Assembly: GCF_004634215.1 (NCBI RefSeq)
Contig: NZ_SMMH01000010.1
Coordinates: 1-64,000, forward strand
Source: Deinococcus fonticola
GTDB lineage: Bacteria; Deinococcota; Deinococci; Deinococcales; Deinococcaceae
Direction of reading: 5' to 3'
Length of the DNA stretch: 64,000 nucleotides
Each line of letters begins with the position of its first letter. Position 1 is the stretch's first letter. The position numbers and the translations under genes are program-made. Shown here piece after piece: positions 59,485-64,000 of the stretch. The notes under the pieces are model-generated. The model searched no databases. It was given only the letters and a program-made list of their open reading frames with translations, and was not told the DNA's origin.

Positions 59485-60063
59485 TCAGGGAAGGCGGATG
59501 ACCTGGCAGTTCTCGCTGGGCGTGGTGGGGGCGTTCGGCGCGACGATCACCTGTTCTTTCTGGCCCACGAACCCCTGGCAGCGGGCGAGTTGCTCCAGGT
59601 AGGCAGGATCGCTGGCGGCCTTCTCGGCGTCGTGCAGCATGTTCACGTCGCGCTGCAGCGCCTGAACGCGGGCGCTGGTCTGGCGGGTGTCCTGCAGCCA
59701 GGTGAAGCTGCGGTACACGGTGTGCCCCAGGTGAAAGGTCAGTTGCACGATACCCAGCCCCAGCAACACGCTGGCGATCATCAGGGTCACGGGCAGGCGG
59801 CTGAGGGTGCGCCAGCGGCCCGCCCAGGTGCCCCGCACGCCGGGCCAGTCGGTCAGGGCGTGGCCGGTGTCGGGGGTGGGCCTGGCCGCTTCCCCGCTGA
59901 CCGGGTCATCTGCGCGCGCTGTTTCTTCTGCAACTCCGGTCGCCTCTGCAAGTCCAGTCCTTTCCTGGCTGCCCTGCACCGTACCGCCCTGCGCCGTGCC
60001 TCCCTGCACCGTGCCTGACGGGGTTTCTTCCAGGGGGTCAGGGGGAAAAGAAGGGCGGCGCAT
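59485..60063 (-). CDS. FtsB/DivIC-like septum formation initiator family protein
   Basis: A 192-residue bitopic membrane protein. Residues 1-85 are a Thr/Gly/Ala-rich, probably disordered cytoplasmic part with GGTAQGGTVQG repeats. One membrane helix lies at about 90-115 (LPVTLMIASVLLGLGIVQLTF), followed by a short coiled coil (TSARVQALQRDVNMLHDAE) and YLEQLARCQGFVGQKEQVIV, the closing motif of FtsB/DivIC proteins that act at the division septum. The long N-terminus is unusual for the family. Two cysteines in the tail (ARCQG, ENCQV) may form a bond. Confidence 0.72.
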   Translation of the reverse strand: MRRPSFPPDPLEETPSGTVQGGTAQGGTVQGSQERTGLAEATGVAEETARADDPVSGEAARPTPDTGHALTDWPGVRGTWAGRWRTLSRLPVTLMIASVLLGLGIVQLTFHLGHTVYRSFTWLQDTRQTSARVQALQRDVNMLHDAEKAASDPAYLEQLARCQGFVGQKEQVIVAPNAPTTPSENCQVIRLP

Positions 60064-60085
60064 CAGGGATCAAGGATACGGCACC

Positions 60086-60091
60086 TACACT
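60086..60091 (+). promoter_or_regulatory. -10 box of a leaderless thioesterase transcript
   Basis: TACACT, 7 bases before the ATG at 60099, without a Shine-Dalgarno sequence between. Confidence 0.4.
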
Positions 60092-60098
60092 GATAGGG

Positions 60099-60554
60099 AT
60101 GAGTGAAGCTCCCACCCCCAAACGCCTGCAACACGAGTTCGCCCCGCTCGACTGGTCCAGAGCGCACCGAACCCCCATTCAGATGCGCTACAGCGACACC
60201 GACGCGCTGGGGCACGTGAACAACGCCGCTTACGTGCAGTACCTGGAAACGTCGCGGGTGGTGATGCTGGCCGAGCTGCAGGGCGGGTACACCGAGCTGC
60301 GTTCGGTGGTGGCGCGGCTGGAGCTGGATTACGTGCGTGAACTGCGGCTGGGGCAGGAGGTGGTGGTGGAGACGCTTATCGGTCACCTGGGCACCAGGTC
60401 GATGAGTTTCCTGTCGCGTATCGTGGCGGACGGAGTGCCGTGCGCCTTCGCGCGGGTGATCGGGGTGGGCGTGGACGAGCACAACGCGCCGGTGCCGCTG
60501 CCCGCTTCCCTGCGCACCCTGATGGCGCCGTTCCTGGCCGGGGAAAGCGCATGA
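60099..60554 (+). CDS. Acyl-CoA thioesterase, 4HBT family
   Basis: A 151-residue hotdog-fold thioesterase of the YbgC/FadM type. The catalytic Asp region is RYSDTDALGHVNNAAYVQYLETSRVVML, with the long central helix, then ELDYVRELRLGQEVVVETLI and MSFLSRIVADGVPCAFARVIGVGVD. It hydrolyses an acyl-CoA; the chain length is unknown. The start at 60099 follows a TACACT box. Its stop overlaps the next gene by 4 bases. Confidence 0.88.
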   Translation: MSEAPTPKRLQHEFAPLDWSRAHRTPIQMRYSDTDALGHVNNAAYVQYLETSRVVMLAELQGGYTELRSVVARLELDYVRELRLGQEVVVETLIGHLGTRSMSFLSRIVADGVPCAFARVIGVGVDEHNAPVPLPASLRTLMAPFLAGESA

Positions 60555-60823
60555 AGGACGCCAGTTTTGACGACCGGGTGATGTATCAGGGAGACATCTG
60601 GGTGCGGATCGACACGCTGCCGCGCCTGCTGGCCGAAGGCTGGCGGCGCACCCTGCGCGAAGGCGGCGTGGTCAGCGTGGTTCGCACGCCGTTTCAATGG
60701 GTCATGGCCAGCCCCGTCATCGAGATCGAGACGGGCGGCTACCTGGGCGACGTGGGCCTGTACGTTCCCGAAGTGCAGCTGGAGGAAGCCGTCGCCATTC
60801 TGGACGGCCCGGACGGGGAGTAG
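60551..60823 (+). CDS. Small hypothetical protein (DUF2007-like)
   Basis: A 90-residue protein starting at an ATG that overlaps the thioesterase stop (ATGA). It contains LPRLLAEGWRRTLREGGVVSVVRTP and GGYLGDVGLYVPEVQLEEAVAIL, a pattern like the putative signal-transducing DUF2007 domain, in which a short strand-helix-strand unit repeats. The match is by eye only. It is translationally coupled to the thioesterase. No membrane segment. Confidence 0.5.
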   Translation: MKDASFDDRVMYQGDIWVRIDTLPRLLAEGWRRTLREGGVVSVVRTPFQWVMASPVIEIETGGYLGDVGLYVPEVQLEEAVAILDGPDGE

Positions 60824-60927
60824 GGTGGTTCTAAAGTAGCCTGGCCTGAACGCCACAGCAGCGAGCAAACCTCCGTCCATTCTTCTGTACCACGCGCTTT
60901 TCCCCACCACCCGCATTTCACAACCCC

Positions 60928-60933
60928 TACACT
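60928..60933 (+). promoter_or_regulatory. -10 box before the glucokinase gene
   Basis: TACACT, 16 bases before the ATG at 60950, with a GCGAGG site between, so here a short leader is likely. It is the same hexamer as the leaderless promoters. Confidence 0.4.
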
Positions 60934-60949
60934 GCAGGGCGAGGTTTTC

Positions 60950-61858
60950 ATGACGACAACATCCATGACGGAACCGGTCAGTATCGGCGTTGACGTGGGC
61001 GGCACGAAGATTGCGTGCGGGGTGCTGCGCGGGGATCAACTGATTGAAAGGCACCTTCAACCCACGCCCGAGACCGGCTGGGAAGCGGTACTGGACGTCA
61101 TTGCGGCGCAGGTGCAGGGCTTACAGGAGCGGCACCCGCACGCCCGGCTGGTGGGTGTGGGCGTGCCGGGGCCGCTGAACGCCGACCGGACGCGGGTGAA
61201 GTTCGCGCCGAACATCTACGGCTTTACGGATGTGCCGCTGGTCGATGGCCTGCGCGAGCGCCTGGGGCAGCGCATCATCCTGGAGAACGACGCGAAGGCC
61301 GCCGCGCTGGCCGAGGCTCACCTGGGCGCGGCGCGCGGCACCGAGAGCAGCATTTACGTGACCGTCAGCACCGGCATCGGCGCGGGCCTGGTTCTGAACG
61401 GCCGGATCTGGCGCGGGCGGCACGGCATTGCCGGGGAACTGGGGCACGTGACGGTCATGCCCGGCGGCCCGGTCAGCGGCGCGGGCCTGGACGGTGCCCT
61501 CGAAGCCGTGGCGAGCGGCACCGCCATCGCGCGGGACGCCAGTTACGCCCTGAACCGCGACGTGTCGACCGCCGAGGCCTTTGAACTGGCCGAGCAGGGC
61601 CACCCGGCCGCGCGGCGCATCGTGGAGCAGGCCCTGAAGCACATCGGCGTCGCCCTGGCGGACTTGCAGAAGGTCATCGACCCCGAAGTGTTCGTGATTG
61701 GCGGCGGCGTGGCCAGCGTCGGGGACTTCTTCTTCCGGGGAATCCAGAAAGCCGCCAACGAGTACTCGCAGGGGTTCGCGCCTGTCTCCATTCGCCGCGC
61801 CCAGCTCGGCACAGACGCGGGCGTGATCGGCGCGGCGCTGGCCGCCCGGCACGGGTGA
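60950..61858 (+). CDS. glk: ROK-family glucokinase
   Basis: A 302-residue sugar kinase. The phosphate-binding motif is IGVDVGGTKIACGVL near residues 12-26; the catalytic Asp is in ILENDAKAAALAEA; glucose-binding and dimer motifs appear as STGIGAGLVLNGRIWRG and AGELGHVTV. The ROK cysteine zinc site (CxCG) is absent, the position being GPVSGAG, so this is a non-zinc or altered member and the sugar is not certain. The ATG at 60950 or 60965 is possible. Confidence 0.85.
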   Translation: MTTTSMTEPVSIGVDVGGTKIACGVLRGDQLIERHLQPTPETGWEAVLDVIAAQVQGLQERHPHARLVGVGVPGPLNADRTRVKFAPNIYGFTDVPLVDGLRERLGQRIILENDAKAAALAEAHLGAARGTESSIYVTVSTGIGAGLVLNGRIWRGRHGIAGELGHVTVMPGGPVSGAGLDGALEAVASGTAIARDASYALNRDVSTAEAFELAEQGHPAARRIVEQALKHIGVALADLQKVIDPEVFVIGGGVASVGDFFFRGIQKAANEYSQGFAPVSIRRAQLGTDAGVIGAALAARHG

Positions 61859-62042
61859 GCGATCAGGAGAGCAAGAGGAATGGGCTTTCGGTGAATTCCC
61901 AGCAAGTTGAGGGGATCTGTTGAAAGTGGCCATGTTTTTGCCGTTGGTCTTTTTTGCTTAAGGTCAAGCCAATGTCCGTTTAAGGCCGATCAAGGTGAAG
62001 GGCATCACCTGACCCAGGAACAGGCATCACACTGCGGGGCAA

Positions 62043-62921
62043 ATGGCAGACCTGAATGGAGTCAAGAACCTGGGCCAGCAGGCCGAGGCCAAGCTGGAAG
62101 GGGCGGCGCGGGCCGCCACCCACCGGGCCGCGCCGCAACTGGAGGCGCTGGCACGCTTCGGGTACGCCAGCAAGGGCGTGGTGTACGGCACTATTGGCCT
62201 GCTGGCACTGAGCCTGGTTCTGGGGCGCCAGGGCGCGGCCACCGACGCGCAGGGGGCGCTGCTGCGCCTGCAAGACCTGCCGGGCGGGGGCTGGCTGATG
62301 TGGCTGCTGGTGCTGGGCCTGATCGGCTACGCGCTGTGGCAACTGATCCGGGCCACGCTCGACCCGGAGCGGCAGGGCACCGGCGGAAAAGGCCTGGTCA
62401 AACGCCTGGGTTACCTCGTGAGCGGCCTGGGCAACATGGGCGTGGCGCTGTTCGCGGCGCGGCTGGCGCGGGAAGGCACGGCGGCCCGCGACGCCAACAA
62501 CGAGCAGGACACCGTGCGCCAGATTCTGGAATGGCCGGGCGGGCAACTGCTGCTGGGTATCGCGGGCCTGGCCCTGCTGGCGGTGGGCGCCAACTCGATT
62601 TACAGCGCTTACGGCGCGAAATTCATGAAGCGCATCGCCTTGACCGACCTTGGGGCGCAGTTCAGCGACACCCTCAAGAAAATCGGGCAGGTAGGCCTCA
62701 GCGCGCGCGGCCTGGTTCTGGGGATCATCGGCGTGTCGCTGCTGGTCGCCGCTTTCCGTGACCGGAGTGCCAGCGTGCTGGGCAGCGGCGAGGTTCTCAC
62801 GTGGCTGGGCTACCAGCCCGCCGGGAAAATCTTGCTGGGTCTGGTGGCGCTGGGCACCCTGTGTTACGGCGTGTGGTGCTTCGTACAGGCCCGTTACCGC
62901 CGCATTCGTATCGAAGGGTAA
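62043..62921 (+). CDS. DUF1206 membrane protein
   Basis: A 292-residue protein with six membrane helices arranged as three repeats of a DUF1206 unit: ARFGYASKGVVYGTIGLLALSLVLG with the WLMWLLVLGLIGYALWQ helix; VKRLGYLVSGLGNMGVALFAARLA with GQLLLGIAGLALLAVGANSIY; and QVGLSARGLVLGIIGVSLLVAAF with AGKILLGLVALGTLCYGVW. The function is unknown. The N-terminal 35 residues are soluble and helical. A strong terminator follows. Confidence 0.85.
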   Translation: MADLNGVKNLGQQAEAKLEGAARAATHRAAPQLEALARFGYASKGVVYGTIGLLALSLVLGRQGAATDAQGALLRLQDLPGGGWLMWLLVLGLIGYALWQLIRATLDPERQGTGGKGLVKRLGYLVSGLGNMGVALFAARLAREGTAARDANNEQDTVRQILEWPGGQLLLGIAGLALLAVGANSIYSAYGAKFMKRIALTDLGAQFSDTLKKIGQVGLSARGLVLGIIGVSLLVAAFRDRSASVLGSGEVLTWLGYQPAGKILLGLVALGTLCYGVWCFVQARYRRIRIEG

Positions 62922-62939
62922 ACCTGGGAAGCTGAAAAA

Positions 62940-62966
62940 GGCCGCCCGTGCGCAGGCGGCCCTTTT
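62940..62966 (+). terminator. Terminator after the DUF1206 gene
   Basis: GGCCGCC (62940-62946) pairs with GGCGGCC (62955-62961) around an 8-base loop, followed by TTTT. It lies between convergent genes and could serve both. Confidence 0.8.
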
Positions 62967-62990
62967 ACATTACTTTTCTCAAGTGGCCCT

Positions 62991-63845
62991 TTACAGCCAG
63001 GGTTTCTTGCCGATCAGGTACTCGCGCTCGAAATCCGTGTCGGACTTCGTGAGGTAAAGGATGCCCTCGATCAGCCCCAAGAGCCCCAGGGCGCTGCTGA
63101 TCATGGCCGCCAGAGGCAGGGTCAGGCCCAGCCCCACGATGAACATCAGGAAGCCCAGCACGAACGCCACGATCCACGACCCCACGTTGACCCCCAGCAT
63201 GATGATGCCGGGATTGTTCATGCCCAGGTAGAACTTGTGAACGCCGAAGCTGCCCAGGAAAATCGCCAGCAGGCCCGCGATCAGTTTCTTCTGGGACACG
63301 TCTCCACTGCGGTAAGCCTGCTGGGGCGGCGAGTAAGGCACGGGTTGCTGGGCCGGGTCACCCCAGGCGTCCACCGGCCGTGCCTGCGTCTGTACCTGTG
63401 TGTGCGTGGGTGGCGGCGCGGCGGTCTGCACCTGGGCCGCTTCCTGGTGGGGGGCTGGCCTGTGCGGCTGGGCCGGCGAGGCGCGGTGGCTGTTCATTTC
63501 ATTCACGATGGGCCGCATGAAATCCGACAGCACCTCGGAGGTGCTTTGGGTGGGCCGAGGGGCCACGTCCGGCCCGCTGGGCATGGAAGGGGTTTTCGCC
63601 GTATTGCCGGTGGCCCGCGCCACCCAGTCGTCACCGGAGGTGGGCACAGTGTATGCGGGCGGGGGTGGAGGCGCAGCTGGACGCGGGTTCGTTTCCGGCA
63701 GTTTCAGATCCTGCGGGCCGCTCAGGGGCGCGTGGCCGGGCGCCTGTGTCGGTGCCGGGGCGGCGCGTGATGTATTCAAGACCTCATCCACCCACGAGGG
63801 TTCATTTCCCGGCGGTGTCGGGTCGGGTTTCTTGGGATCAGTCAT
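62991..63845 (-). CDS. TM2-domain protein with long disordered N-terminus
   Basis: A 284-residue protein. Residues 1-190 are Pro/Gln/Ala/Thr-rich and disordered (LPETNPRPAAPPPPPAYT). The TM2 domain begins about residue 190 with KKLIAGLLAIFLGSFGVHKFYLGMNNPGIIMLG, whose GxxGxHKFYLG signature is clear, followed by WIVAFVLGFLMFIVGLGLTLPL and a helix ending LIEGILYLTKSD. It spans the inner membrane two or three times. The function is unknown; such proteins are common beside cell-envelope genes. Confidence 0.82.
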   Translation of the reverse strand: MTDPKKPDPTPPGNEPSWVDEVLNTSRAAPAPTQAPGHAPLSGPQDLKLPETNPRPAAPPPPPAYTVPTSGDDWVARATGNTAKTPSMPSGPDVAPRPTQSTSEVLSDFMRPIVNEMNSHRASPAQPHRPAPHQEAAQVQTAAPPPTHTQVQTQARPVDAWGDPAQQPVPYSPPQQAYRSGDVSQKKLIAGLLAIFLGSFGVHKFYLGMNNPGIIMLGVNVGSWIVAFVLGFLMFIVGLGLTLPLAAMISSALGLLGLIEGILYLTKSDTDFEREYLIGKKPWL

Positions 63846-63916
63846 GACTTACATTACGCGCCCAACCCTGAGAAAGTTGCGTCCGCCAAAATTCAGCCCC
63901 GCGCACGGAGCCGCCC

Positions 63917-64000
63917 TTAGCCCGGCTTCACGCCCGACGCCACGATGACCGGCAGGGGAACCTGCATGGGCCAGGGCAGCGTACGTAGGCGCTCCAGGTG
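63917..64000 (-). CDS. C-terminal end of an unidentified gene (partial)
   Basis: The last 27 codons of a gene continuing past the right edge, ending at the TAA at 63917-63919. It reads LERLRTLPWPMQVPLPVIVA then SGVKPG, a hydrophobic, Pro-rich end such as an alpha/beta-hydrolase or transferase would have. Too short to identify. Confidence 0.4.
   Translation of the reverse strand, partial: HLERLRTLPWPMQVPLPVIVASGVKPG

Overview
The window is high-GC, gene-dense bacterial DNA that looks like a Deinococcus chromosome. The signs are a cobalamin-dependent class II ribonucleotide reductase together with NrdR, an Ada-AlkA fusion, a three-domain Pnkp RNA-repair enzyme, many NUDIX proteins, several TACACT-type -10 boxes placed 6-8 bases before start codons (leaderless mRNAs), and small dispersed hairpin repeats. 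This is inference from gene content; no rRNA or tRNA gene was found in the window to confirm it.

Layout. 1-5300: the tail of a probable transposase, small enzymes, two tandem alpha/beta hydrolases and a winged-helix regulator. 5349-14711: Pnkp, CorA, an acyl-CoA ligase, a DUF4388 protein, Ada-AlkA, a PEP-mutase-like enzyme and an NTF2-like protein. 14716-19664: a valine T-box riboswitch with its own promoter and terminator, followed by a NUDIX gene, valS, a RAMP/Csf3-like protein and an unknown protein, all closely spaced on one strand. 19680-22850: paaABCD for phenylacetyl-CoA epoxidation behind a PaaR-like operator. 23047-27086: a PlsC-like acyltransferase, nrdR-SDR, and dnaB coupled to a NUDIX gene. 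27453-30111: a decaying locus with a broken hydrolase, a TetR regulator with a palindromic operator, and a truncated MFS gene. 30200-34231: four genes interleaved with three copies of a TA-flanked MITE-like repeat. 34280-44162: membrane proteins, an AarF kinase, a degenerate GGDEF protein, a low-GC GIY-YIG gene and the ribonucleotide reductase. 44443-53704: zinc-ribbon protein, MFS, Nth, P-loop kinase, FrnE-like protein, AguB, cytochrome P450 and a CHASE3 histidine kinase. 53795-64000: MFS, AhpE-like peroxiredoxin, accD/accA, CutA, an FtsB-like protein, a thioesterase, glucokinase, DUF1206 and TM2 proteins.

Most genes are housekeeping or stress-related. The most notable locus is the tRNA-Val-sensing leader. 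It should let transcription continue into the NUDIX gene and valS when uncharged tRNA-Val accumulates, and the two unfamiliar genes behind valS could be carried along. Two families of short repeats sit at gene ends: one forms hairpins that look like terminators or extends a reading frame, and the other supplies the TAG stop codons of two genes. No CRISPR array, prophage or complete insertion sequence was recognised.
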